From NCBI RefSeq assembly GCF_963977235.1, contig NZ_CAXBOD010000002.1, forward strand, positions 248,001 to 312,000: a stretch of 64,000 nt of DNA, in the 5' to 3' direction. The stretch comes from Albimonas sp963977235. Its GTDB lineage: Bacteria; Pseudomonadota; Alphaproteobacteria; Rhodobacterales; Rhodobacteraceae. The first letter of the stretch is position 1; every line of letters starts with the position of its first letter. Below the pieces are notes generated by a model that saw only the letters and a program-made list of their open reading frames with translations, had not been told where the DNA came from and ran no database searches. Position numbers and translations under genes: made by a program. Positions 23,517 through 33,573 of this stretch are shown here, one piece after another.

Positions 23517-25498
23517 CCCGGAAGCTCCACCACGAAGCGGGCGCCGCGGCGGTCGTGGCCGGCGGGGCGGATGTTCTCGGCCGCGATCGCGCCGTTGTGC
23601 GCCTCGACGATCTGGCGGGAGATCGCGAGGCCAAGACCCGAGTGGTTGCCGTAGGCCTCGGTGTCGGGACGCTCGGAATAGAAGCGCTCGAACACCGACT
23701 CGAGGTTGTCGTCGGGGATGCCGGGGCCCTCGTCCTCGATCGTCACCCGGATCCGCCCGTCGCCGCCGCGGGCGGCCGCGACCCGGATCTCGGAGCCCTC
23801 GGGAGAGAAGCTCAGCGCGTTCTCGATCAGGTTGACGAAGACCTGCGCCAGCCGGCCCTCGATGCCGCGCATGCGCAGGCTCTCGTCCACCGCCTCGTCG
23901 CGGATGCGCACCGCGCGCTCCTGCGCCTTGGGCTGGGTGAACTCGACGATGGTGGTCAGGAGGTGCGACAGGTCGAACGGCTCGCGATCCTCGCGCACCA
24001 GTTCGGCGTCGAGCCGCGAGGCGTTGGAGATGTCGGTGACCAGCCGGTCCAGCCGCGAGACGTCGTGGTTCATCACCTTCATCAGCCGCAGCTTGTCGGC
24101 CTCGGTGCGCGCATAGCCCAGGGTCTCCACCGCCGAACGCAGGGAGCTGAGCGGGTTCTTGATCTCGTGGGCGACGTCGGCGGCAAAGCTCTCGGTCGCC
24201 TCGAGGCGCTGGTAGAGCGTGTCGGTCATCCGCTTCAGCGCGCCCGAGAGGTGGCCGATCTCGTCGCCGCGCGCGGACATGTCGGGCATCTCGATCCGGC
24301 GTTTGCCGCGCTCTCCGCGCTCGGCCGCGAGCGCGGCCTGGGCCAGACGTTCGATCGGGCGGCCGATGGCCTTGGCCAGCAGCACCGAGAGGACCACCGA
24401 CACCGCCAGCGCCACCAGGAACACCTGCAGGATCGAGATCCGCTCCGAGCGCACGATGGCGTCGATGTCGCCGCCCTCGGTCGAGAGCACCAGCGCCCCG
24501 TGCACCTTGCGCAGGGTCTGGATGGGGACCGAGACCGAGACGATCAGCTCGCCGCGGGCGTTGACCCGCTCGCCGCGGGCCACCGCGCCGCCCAGCGCTG
24601 CGTAGACCTCCTGCATGCGGGCGACGCCGCCGAGGATTTCGGTGGCCACCGGCTCGCGCGTGTCGCCCAGCGCCATGTCGCGCAGGAAGCGGCCGGCGCC
24701 CTCGATCCAGGCCATCGGCCCCTCGGGGTCGTCGAAGCGCGAGGCGGGCAGGGCCTCGGTCTGCACGCCGCCCGAGTGGCCTGCGGCGAGATGGGTGTCG
24801 ACCATCAGCCGCGCCCCGCGGTCGAAGATCTGGGCCCGCACGCGGGCGGGCTCGATCACGCGCGAGAGCACCACCTGGGCCTTCGGCGGGTCGACGCCCA
24901 GCGAGCCGTCGTCGCGCCCGGCGGATTCGGCAAGCGTGATGGCGATGATCTCGCCCTGCGTCTCCAGCGCCTGGGTGCGCAGCTCGATCAGCTTGCCGCG
25001 GAAGTCGTTGAGCGCCAGCACGCCCGCCACCAGCAGGCCGAGGCCGATCAGGTTGAACGAGACGATGCGCCGGGTCAGGCGCGAGGGGGTGCGGTGGAGG
25101 GTGTCGTCGTCGTGGCCCGAGCCGCCGGCCGGCTTGCGCACACGCGCCTTGGCCCGGGCTTCGCGCAGCTGCGCGGCCCGCGCGGCGCGGCGTTCGGCCC
25201 GGCCGGGCTTGGCCTTGCGCGCAACAGACGGGGTTTCCGGGGGCGGGGCTTTCGGGCGCGGGGCTGCGGCGGGCGGGTCGGCGCGCAGCACCTCGCCCGC
25301 GTCGGAACGGGGCGGGGCGTCGCCGCCCGATCCGTCGCCCGAACCTTCCCGGCCCGAACCTTCCCGGCCCGAACCCTCCCGGCCCGAACCCTCCCGGTCC
25401 GAACCTTCCTCGTCAGGGGCCCGCGCGGAGTCCGGCCCCTCGCCTTGCCGGCGCTGTCGGGATGACGCCCTGTCGACCCCCTCGTCGACGTCCCTCAT
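23513..25498 (-). CDS. chvG: Sensor histidine kinase of the ChvG/ExoS type
   Basis: 661 residues. A disordered N-terminus (1-140) carries GREGS repeats. It is followed by a membrane helix (IVSFNLIGLGLLVAGVLAL), a periplasmic sensor, a second helix (ILQVFLVALAVSVVLSVLLA), a HAMP region, the HisKA box with His444 in VAHEIKNPLSSL, and an ATPase domain with VNLIENALSFS, EDEGPGIP and SGLGLAISRQI. It senses envelope or acid stress in relatives and phosphorylates ChvI. The chvI stop lies seven bases upstream of its start, and its stop overlaps hprK. The N-terminus is longer than usual. Confidence 0.94.
   Translation of the reverse strand: MRDVDEGVDRASSRQRRQGEGPDSARAPDEEGSDREGSGREGSGREGSGREGSGDGSGGDAPPRSDAGEVLRADPPAAAPRPKAPPPETPSVARKAKPGRAERRAARAAQLREARAKARVRKPAGGSGHDDDTLHRTPSRLTRRIVSFNLIGLGLLVAGVLALNDFRGKLIELRTQALETQGEIIAITLAESAGRDDGSLGVDPPKAQVVLSRVIEPARVRAQIFDRGARLMVDTHLAAGHSGGVQTEALPASRFDDPEGPMAWIEGAGRFLRDMALGDTREPVATEILGGVARMQEVYAALGGAVARGERVNARGELIVSVSVPIQTLRKVHGALVLSTEGGDIDAIVRSERISILQVFLVALAVSVVLSVLLAKAIGRPIERLAQAALAAERGERGKRRIEMPDMSARGDEIGHLSGALKRMTDTLYQRLEATESFAADVAHEIKNPLSSLRSAVETLGYARTEADKLRLMKVMNHDVSRLDRLVTDISNASRLDAELVREDREPFDLSHLLTTIVEFTQPKAQERAVRIRDEAVDESLRMRGIEGRLAQVFVNLIENALSFSPEGSEIRVAAARGGDGRIRVTIEDEGPGIPDDNLESVFERFYSERPDTEAYGNHSGLGLAISRQIVEAHNGAIAAENIRPAGHDRRGARFVVELPG
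25334..25412 (-). repeat. 15-bp tandem repeat in chvG N-terminus
   Basis: About five units of a 15-base sequence (CCCGAACCTTCCCGG with small changes) encode REGSG repeats at about residues 33-55 of ChvG. Confidence 0.88.
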
Positions 25499-25505
25499 AC
25501 GCGCC

Positions 25506-26207
25506 TCAGACCTCCTTGTAGCGATAGCCCACGCCGTAGAGCGTCTCGATCGAGGCGAAGCTGTCGTCGACCTGGCGGAATTTCTTGCGGATGCGCTTGA
25601 TGTGGCTGTCGATGGTGCGGTCGTCGACGTAGACCTGATCGTCGTAGGCCGCGTCCATCAGCTGGTCGCGGCTTTTGACGAAGCCGGGACGCTGGGCGAG
25701 GGCCTGCAGGATCAGGAATTCGGTCACCGTCAGGGTGACGGGCTCGTCGTTCCACAGGCACGAGTGGCGCAGCGGATCGAGGCTCAGCTTGCCGCGGGTG
25801 ATGGCGCGGTCGGCCTCGGCGCGCTCGGCGTCGCCCTGGGCGGCGGCCTCGCGGCGGCGCAGCACGGCGCGCACCCGCTCGACCAGCAGGCGCTGGGAGA
25901 AGGGCTTGCGGACGTAGTCGTCCGCGCCCATACGCAGGCCGAGCACCTCGTCGATCTCCTCGTCCTTGGAGGTGAGGAAGATCACCGGCAGGTCGGACTG
26001 CTGGCGCAGACGGCGGAGAAGCTCCATGCCGTCCATGCGGGGCATCTTGATGTCGAGCACCGCAAGATCCGGCGGCTGCGAGGTCAGCGCCGCCAGCGCC
26101 GCGGCGCCGTCGGTATAGCAGCGCACCTCGTAGCCCTCGGCTTCCATGGCCATGGAAACCGACGTCAGGATATTGCGGTCGTCGTCAACGAGCGCGATGT
26201 TCGTCAT
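25506..26207 (-). CDS. chvI: Response regulator of the ChvI type
   Basis: 233 residues. The receiver domain has acidic D8-D10, phospho-acceptor Asp52 in AVLDIKMPRMDG and Lys in FLTSKDEE. The OmpR-type winged helix has TVTEFLILQALAQRPG and VDDRTIDSHIKRIRKKF. In relatives ChvI activates envelope, exopolysaccharide and central-carbon genes, often including the divergent pckA. The ATG at 26207 has GGAGAG upstream. The two-component order chvI-chvG is intact. Confidence 0.95.
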   Translation of the reverse strand: MTNIALVDDDRNILTSVSMAMEAEGYEVRCYTDGAAALAALTSQPPDLAVLDIKMPRMDGMELLRRLRQQSDLPVIFLTSKDEEIDEVLGLRMGADDYVRKPFSQRLLVERVRAVLRRREAAAQGDAERAEADRAITRGKLSLDPLRHSCLWNDEPVTLTVTEFLILQALAQRPGFVKSRDQLMDAAYDDQVYVDDRTIDSHIKRIRKKFRQVDDSFASIETLYGVGYRYKEV

Positions 26208-26597
26208 GCTCTCTCCGTCAGTCTTTTCCGCCTGCCCCCCTGGGCGGCGGTCGGCGCCGGCGCGCGGCGGAGATTTCCGCCCTGCGGCGCCGGACGCGCC
26301 TCGGTCCACAGATGGACCGCCTATATCATTTCTCAATGTATCAGGTGCGAAAGCGGCTCCTTTGCGGCCGAACTGCGCCATTTCGCCCGCGGGCGAGGCG
26401 CTGTCGAAGTGTTGTCGATATGTTATAGCCCCGGCATCTTGGACCGCGGATCGGAATCGTGACGCGCCAGGCAAGGGGTCCGGCTGTGTGGGGCCGCCCC
26501 GAACGAAACGAGACCGGGTGTTTGCCGGCCTGCGGGCGAGCGGCGTCTTCGGACGCCGGACGCGCGACGGCTGCAGAGGAAGCGATCGAAGGAGCCC
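26208..26597. promoter_or_regulatory. Divergent control region, chvI / pckA
   Basis: 390 bases. The middle (26319-26430) is AT-richer (CTATATCATTTCTCAATGTA, GTCGATATGTTATAGCC) and should hold both promoters. A perfect inverted repeat GGTCCA-N4-TGGACC sits at 26303-26318, just beside the AT-rich part, and is a candidate regulator site. I could not place -35/-10 boxes with confidence. Confidence 0.4.
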
Positions 26598-28211
26598 ATG
26601 AGCATGGAGCGAGGCGTGTTCAATCCCGCGCGGAGCCTTGAGACCCAGGGGGTCACGGGTCTGAAGGCCGCCCACTACAACCTGCTTGAGCCTGCGCTCA
26701 TGCAGGAGGCGGTGCAGCGTGGGGAGGGCGAGATCGGACGTGGCGGCGCCTTCCTCGTGTCGACCGGCAAGCACACCGGCCGTTCGCCGCAGGACAAGTT
26801 CGTCGTGCGCGAGCCCTCGGTGGAAGACACCATCTGGTGGGAAAACAACAAGCCGATGGACCCCGCCGGGTTCGCGGCGCTGAAGGCCGACATGTTCGCC
26901 CACCTCGAGGGGCGCGAGCTGTTCGTGCAGGACCTGTTCGGCGGCGCCGACCCCGCGCACCGGCTGAACGTGCGCGTGGCGACCGAGCTCGCCTGGCACA
27001 ACCTGTTCATCCGCCATCTGCTGCGCCGCCCCGAGCAGTCGGAGCTCGAGAGCTTCGATCCCGAGTTCACCATCATCAACGTGCCCAGCTTCAAGGCCGA
27101 TCCCGCCAAGCACGCCTGCCGCTCGGAGACGGTGATCGCGATCTCGCTGGAAGAGAAGCTGATCCTGATCGGCGGCACCTCCTATGCGGGCGAGAACAAG
27201 AAGTCGGTGTTCACGCTGCTCAACTACATCCTGCCCGGCAAGGGCGTGATGGCGATGCACTGCTCGGCCAACCACGCGATCGGCGACCCCGAGGACGCGG
27301 CCGTGTTCTTCGGCCTGTCGGGCACCGGCAAGACCACGCTCTCGGCCGACCCCTCGCGGATCCTGATCGGCGACGACGAGCACGGCTGGACCGACCAGGG
27401 CATCTTCAACTACGAGGGCGGCTGCTACGCCAAGACCATCGACCTGTCGGCCGAGGCGGAGCCCGAGATCTTCGCGACCACCTCGATGTTCTCGACGGTG
27501 ATCGAGAACATGGTCTACGACCCCTACACCAAGGAACTGGACTTCCAGGACGACAGCCTGACGCCCAACATGCGTTGCGCCTATCCGCTGGACTACATCT
27601 CCAACGCCTCGGAGACGGGCCTGGGCGGCGCGCCCAGGAACGTGGTGATGCTGACCTGCGACGCCTTCGGCGTGCTGCCGCCGATCGCGCGGCTGACCCC
27701 GGCGCAGGCGATGTATCACTTCCTGTCGGGCTTCACCTCGAAGGTGGCCGGGACCGAGAAGGGCGTGACCGAGCCCTCGCCGACCTTCTCGACCTGCTTC
27801 GGCCAGCCCTTCATGCCGCGTCGCCCGGAGGTCTACGGCGCCCTCCTGCGCGACAAGATCGCCCAGCACGGCGCCACCTGCTGGCTGGTCAACACCGGCT
27901 GGACCGGCGGCGCCTACGGGACCGGCAAGCGGATGCCGATCAAGGCCACCCGCGCGCTGCTGACCGGGGCGCTCGACGGCTCGCTGAACGGGGCGGAGTT
28001 CCGCAAGGACCCGTTCTTCGGCTTCGAGGTGCCGGTGGCGGTGCCGGGCGTCGACTCGAGCCTGCTCAACCCGCGCGACACCTGGGCCGACAAGGCCGCC
28101 TACGACGCGCAGGCCGCGAAGCTGGCGAAGATGTTCGCCGAGAACTTCGCCCAGTACGACCCGTTCGTGGGCGACGAGGTCCGCGCCGCGGCCCCGGGCA
28201 AGGTGGCCTGA
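26598..28211 (+). CDS. pckA: Phosphoenolpyruvate carboxykinase (ATP)
   Basis: 537 residues. P-loop GLSGTGKTTLSADP; N-terminal VSTGKHTGRSPQDKFVV; metal and active-site segments INVPSFKADP, SYAGENKKSVF and NTGWTGGAYGTGKRM. It makes phosphoenolpyruvate from oxaloacetate with ATP, the entry to gluconeogenesis. The start ATG has AAGGAG upstream. It is divergent from chvI, the usual alphaproteobacterial arrangement, and probably under ChvI control. Confidence 0.96.
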   Translation: MSMERGVFNPARSLETQGVTGLKAAHYNLLEPALMQEAVQRGEGEIGRGGAFLVSTGKHTGRSPQDKFVVREPSVEDTIWWENNKPMDPAGFAALKADMFAHLEGRELFVQDLFGGADPAHRLNVRVATELAWHNLFIRHLLRRPEQSELESFDPEFTIINVPSFKADPAKHACRSETVIAISLEEKLILIGGTSYAGENKKSVFTLLNYILPGKGVMAMHCSANHAIGDPEDAAVFFGLSGTGKTTLSADPSRILIGDDEHGWTDQGIFNYEGGCYAKTIDLSAEAEPEIFATTSMFSTVIENMVYDPYTKELDFQDDSLTPNMRCAYPLDYISNASETGLGGAPRNVVMLTCDAFGVLPPIARLTPAQAMYHFLSGFTSKVAGTEKGVTEPSPTFSTCFGQPFMPRRPEVYGALLRDKIAQHGATCWLVNTGWTGGAYGTGKRMPIKATRALLTGALDGSLNGAEFRKDPFFGFEVPVAVPGVDSSLLNPRDTWADKAAYDAQAAKLAKMFAENFAQYDPFVGDEVRAAAPGKVA

Positions 28212-28353
28212 GCGGCGCCTCTTCAGTCGCGCGGATGACCTGCCGGCGGCCCGCGAAAGCGGGTCGCCGGTTTCCATTTCAGGGCACGGAGGCGCCCTGC
28301 GGGCGGGCCTGGCTGGCTCGCGTGCGGGATGGGGGGGCGTGGGAGGCGTAGGG

Positions 28354-28376
28354 CGGGAGCCTCCGGCGGGCTCCCG
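28354..28376 (+). terminator. Hairpin downstream of pckA
   Basis: The perfect CGGGAGCC / GGCTCCCG stem lies about 140 bases after the pckA stop and is preceded by a G-rich stretch (28328-28353). There is no T-run. Confidence 0.4.
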
Positions 28377-28396
28377 ACTCACCCAAGAACAGGGCC

Positions 28397-28558
28397 GCGC
28401 CTGTCCTCCGGATCCGTCTCTCGCGGATTGATGCCTGAGCGACTCGCCCGCGGGGGTCAAGGACAAGCCGCCTTCGGCGGTCGCTTCGCGATCCCTGACC
28501 CCTGCGGGCGAGTCGCTCTGATCGGCATCAGCGAGAGACGGCTCCGGAGAACAGGCGC
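28397..28558. repeat. Near-perfect 162-bp palindrome between pckA and alkB
   Basis: The left arm 28397-28463 and right arm 28492-28558 are complementary with few mismatches. Matching blocks include GCGCCTGT, CTCCGGA, CCGTCTCTCGC, GAGCGACTCGCCCGC and GGGGTCA on the left, with their complements on the right. The centre has its own stem CCGCC-TTC-GGCGG. It lies between convergent genes, so it may end both transcripts, but it is far longer than an ordinary terminator and could be a mobile palindromic element. Confidence 0.85.
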
Positions 28559-28604
28559 TTCGCGCCGGGGGTCTGGCGTCGCGCTCGGGCGCGGGGCGGG
28601 GGCG

Positions 28605-29225
28605 TCAGGCGCTTGTGACCACGCGCAGGGTGAGGTTGATGCGGCCGCCCTCGGGGAGAAGATCGCCGGCGCCGAAGCGGATCCGGTCGACGCCGTGGTA
28701 GGCGAGGCGGGCGGGGCCGCCCAGGATCGCCACGTCGCCGCTCTCGAGCGGGGCGGAGCGGGTGGGCGCCTTCCGCTCCGTCCCCCCGACGCGGAAGGTC
28801 GCCGGGTCGCCCAGCGAGATCGACAGGACCGGGGCCTCGAACGCGCCCTCGTCCTCGTCGCGGTGCAGGCCCATGCGCGCGCCCTCGCCATAGAAGTTCA
28901 CGAGACACGAGTCGGGATCCGCGGGCCAGCCCGACAGCGCGCGCCAGACCGCCAGGATCGAGCCGGGGATCGGCGGCCAGGGACCGCCCTCGGGGTGGCG
29001 CTCGGCGTAGCGGTAGCGGCCGCGCTCGATCACCCAGCCCAGCCGACCCGCGGCGGTCATCCGCACGGTCATCGGCTTGCCCCAGGCGGTGGTGTAGCGC
29101 TGGAACGGCGCGGCGCGGGCGATGGCGCGCACCTCCTCGACCATCGCCGCCTGCGCGGCGCGGTCGAGCCAGCCCTTGCGGATGATCACGCCGTTCAGGT
29201 CGACGTCGTTGGCGGAGCAGGTCAT
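28605..29225 (-). CDS. alkB: AlkB-type 2-oxoglutarate/Fe(II) dioxygenase
   Basis: 206 residues. Iron ligands are in GLHRDEDE (H-x-D) and in AYHGVDRI. The 2-oxoglutarate Arg is in GRINLTLRVV. Substrate-side motifs are LVNFYGEGARMG and VLSISLGDPATFRVGG. It repairs N-alkylated bases such as 1-methyladenine and 3-methylcytosine by oxidative demethylation. The start at 29225 matches the usual N-terminus; a longer open frame begins at 29261. It stands alone, with no ada gene beside it. Confidence 0.92.
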   Translation of the reverse strand: MTCSANDVDLNGVIIRKGWLDRAAQAAMVEEVRAIARAAPFQRYTTAWGKPMTVRMTAAGRLGWVIERGRYRYAERHPEGGPWPPIPGSILAVWRALSGWPADPDSCLVNFYGEGARMGLHRDEDEGAFEAPVLSISLGDPATFRVGGTERKAPTRSAPLESGDVAILGGPARLAYHGVDRIRFGAGDLLPEGGRINLTLRVVTSA

Positions 29226-29285
29226 GCGCGCAGGATCGGGGGATTCGCGGCGCGACGCCACCCGAAGCCGGCGCAGGGGCGGAGT

Positions 29286-29783
29286 TCAGCGCCGCGCGGC
29301 CAGGGCCGAGAGCCCGACGACCCCCGCGCAGGCGTACCACAGCAGGCCGATCAGCCCCACCGGCCCGACGGGCCGGTAGAGGACCGCGTCCACCGCATGC
29401 AGCGAGACGATCTCGGTCCCCACCAGGGTCAGCGCCGCCGCGGCGCCCAGCGCGCCGATCGCCCCCGCCGCCCCGCCGCCGCCGCGCCGCAGGCTGCGGG
29501 CGACCGCCCAGGCCGCCAGAAGCGCCAGCCCCGCCAGCGCCGCCAGCAGGATCGGCTGGATCGTCCGGCGCCCGGCATAGCCGCCCAGCGCGCGGGCCTC
29601 CTCGACGAGCCAGTCCTTCAGCCAGAAGCGCAGGTCGAAGGCCACGTCGAGCGTCAGCAGCAGACACAGCGCCGCCAGGCTCAGCCACAGACCGGGCGCG
29701 GCGCTTGACCGGCGCCAGGCCCTCGCGCAAACGAGAGCGGCGGCAAGGTAGGCCGTGAGGCCGAGCGCCTGGGTCGGGTTCAT
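29286..29783 (-). CDS. Membrane protein of unknown function
   Basis: 165 residues with about five hydrophobic helices (LGLTAYLAAALVCARAW, LWLSLAALCLLLTLDVAF, ILLAALAGLALLAAWAV and others). A polar segment, DLRFWLKDWLVEEARALGGYAGRR, sits between helices 2 and 3. I do not recognise the family. It is divergent from the O-antigen-ligase-like gene with very little space between the coding regions, so the two may share promoters and function in envelope biology. It is too short to be an exosortase and lacks that family's Cys/Arg/His set. Confidence 0.75.
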   Translation of the reverse strand: MNPTQALGLTAYLAAALVCARAWRRSSAAPGLWLSLAALCLLLTLDVAFDLRFWLKDWLVEEARALGGYAGRRTIQPILLAALAGLALLAAWAVARSLRRGGGGAAGAIGALGAAAALTLVGTEIVSLHAVDAVLYRPVGPVGLIGLLWYACAGVVGLSALAARR

Positions 29784-29845
29784 GGTGGCAAGCCATGATC
29801 GGAACCGACCGCCCTGTAAAGCCAGCGCCGAGGCCAGACCGCCCG

Positions 29846-31189
29846 ATGACGATCCCCTGCCTGATATTCCTCGTGATCGCGGCAGGGGTCTTCGCGGCCG
29901 CGCCGGTGCGCCCGGCGATCCTGGCGGTCTATCTGGGCGGGCTGATGCTGCTGCCCATCGCCGACTACGGCGAGGCGGCGACGGCGGGCGGCTTCCCCTT
30001 CTGGATCGTCGGGCCGGCGCTGCCGACCGAGACGCTGGTCGCCAAGACCTGGATCGCGCCGCTGGCGGCGCTGATCCTCGCCACGATCCGCGACGGCCGC
30101 ACGCTGGCGGCCTGGCGGCCGGGGCTCGTCGACCTGCCGATGGCGTTGTGGTGCGCGTGGCCCGCGCTGGGCGGGCTGTGGGTCGAGGCGCCCTCGCCCG
30201 CCCCGTGGCTCGCCGCGTTGCAGGTGCTGGGCTGCTGGGGGCTGCCCTGGGTGCTCGGGCGGGCCTGGTTCTCGGGCCCTCAGGCGCGGATCGTGTTGCT
30301 GCGGGGGATCGCGCTGGCCGGGGTCGCCTGCCTGCCGTTCGCGGTGCTCGAGGGGGTGCGAGGGCCGTTCCTGCACGACCTGGTCTATGGACCCCACCCG
30401 TTCCGGGCCGACGGCGCGCTGCGCTACGTCGGGTTCCGGCCGCTGGGGTTCTTCATCAACGGCAATCTCTACGGCATCTGGGTCGCGGCGGCGGCGCTGG
30501 CGGCGATCTGGTGCGCGCTCGCGCGGCAGGGCGGCCGTGGCGGGCCGCTCGTCGCCGCGCTGGCGCTGGGCGTCGCGGTGGCCTCGCAGTCGGCGGGGGC
30601 GCTGCTGCTGCTGCTGATGGCGCTGGCGCTGCTGGCGACGTGGCGCGCGCGCGGGGTGCTGCCGCTGCTGGCCGCGGGCTTTCTGGCAGCCGCGGGGCTG
30701 CTGGCGCTGCACGTTTCGGGCGTCGTGCCGGTCGAGCATATCGCCCGCAACACCGCGCTGGGCCAGACGGTGCTGGACGGGTTCCGCGCTGTCGGCCGGG
30801 GCTCGTTCCTGTGGCGGATCTCCCAGGACCTCAAGTCGCTGGCGGTGTTCGAGGGCGACCTCGCGACCGGCGTCGCGGTCTGGGACTGGTGGCGCGCGGC
30901 GGGGACGCGGCCCTGGGGGCTGCTGATGCTGATGGCCGGCCAGTATGGCCTGGTCGCCGTGGCGGCGGTGTTCGCCGGGCTGGCGGCGGTGGTCATGAGC
31001 GTCCTCGTCCGGCTGCGCGGGACCGGCGCCTGGCGGCCCGAGGCGGCGGCGCTGCCGCTGGCCGCGATCGTGCTGATGGCGCTGGGCGACGCGATGCTGA
31101 ACGCCTTTTTCCTGTTTCCCGCGGTGCTCGCCGCGGGCGCCATGGCCGGCGCCGCGCGGGCGCCGCGCGCGACCGACGGCGCTTCCTGA
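29846..31189 (+). CDS. O-antigen ligase/polymerase-like membrane protein
   Basis: About 447 residues with roughly ten membrane helices and one large central periplasmic loop (about residues 195-225, GPHPFRADGALRYVGFRPLGFFINGN) containing Arg residues. This is the overall design of WaaL/Wzy-type enzymes that join or polymerise glycan repeats on undecaprenyl or lipid carriers. The residues GFRPLGFFINGNLYG resemble the family's periplasmic Arg loop. ATG 29795 is also in frame but would leave 11 bases to the divergent gene. Exact substrate unknown; the polysaccharide region begins 6 kb away. Confidence 0.7.
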   Translation: MTIPCLIFLVIAAGVFAAAPVRPAILAVYLGGLMLLPIADYGEAATAGGFPFWIVGPALPTETLVAKTWIAPLAALILATIRDGRTLAAWRPGLVDLPMALWCAWPALGGLWVEAPSPAPWLAALQVLGCWGLPWVLGRAWFSGPQARIVLLRGIALAGVACLPFAVLEGVRGPFLHDLVYGPHPFRADGALRYVGFRPLGFFINGNLYGIWVAAAALAAIWCALARQGGRGGPLVAALALGVAVASQSAGALLLLLMALALLATWRARGVLPLLAAGFLAAAGLLALHVSGVVPVEHIARNTALGQTVLDGFRAVGRGSFLWRISQDLKSLAVFEGDLATGVAVWDWWRAAGTRPWGLLMLMAGQYGLVAVAAVFAGLAAVVMSVLVRLRGTGAWRPEAAALPLAAIVLMALGDAMLNAFFLFPAVLAAGAMAGAARAPRATDGAS

Positions 31190-31275
31190 GGCCGATTGCG
31201 CCCGCCGCGCGCCGCCTGCCTGCGTCAGGGCGCCGCTTCGCCCCCTCGGCAGCGCGCTTTCCCCCCCCTCCCTCG

Positions 31276-31304
31276 CTTGCAGCCCCACCTTCCCGCCCCT
31301 ATAT
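31276..31304 (+). promoter_or_regulatory. Heat-shock (RpoH) promoter of dnaK
   Basis: CTTG at 31276-31279, an 18-base spacer and CCTATAT at 31298-31304. This matches the alphaproteobacterial sigma-32 consensus CTTG-N17/18-CYTATNT. It lies about 130 bases upstream of the dnaK start, the only good match found in this gap. Confidence 0.75.
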
Positions 31305-31433
31305 CCCGCCGGAACGTCGCGCTCCGCTTTTCGTGATCCCCTCGCGGGATCGGGGGAACGGGGCGCAGGGATCGAGGGCGGGGGCCGCTTCCGGACCCGA
31401 CCCTCTCACATCGCCGAACGAAAGGACGTCGCA

Positions 31434-33362
<1,929 letters not shown>

Positions 33363-33390
33363 GGCCTCCGGTTCGACGCGCCGACCGCGG

Positions 33391-33408
33391 CCCCGCCTTC
33401 GGGCGGGG
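33391..33408 (+). terminator. Hairpin between dnaK and dnaJ
   Basis: CCCCGCC-TTCG-GGCGGGG, 28 bases after the dnaK stop and followed by TCGTTG. It is likely a partial terminator or processing stem that lowers dnaJ relative to dnaK. Confidence 0.5.
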
Positions 33409-33573
33409 TCGTTGCGTGAGGAGGAACGCGCGCGCTTGACCCGCGCCGCGTCCCGGATGACCCTTGCCCCAGACGCCTCCCGGCGGGCCGCGCGATGCGG
33501 ATCCGGCGCGGGCGCGGCGGGCGCCTCGCCACGCGGACCGCGCCGGACCGGCTAGACGGGAGAGACCCCAGGA

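Noticed and set aside
29286..29783. Possible exosortase gene for the CTERM protein
   Set aside because: Only 165 residues and no Cys/Arg/His catalytic set; the helix pattern does not match exosortase.
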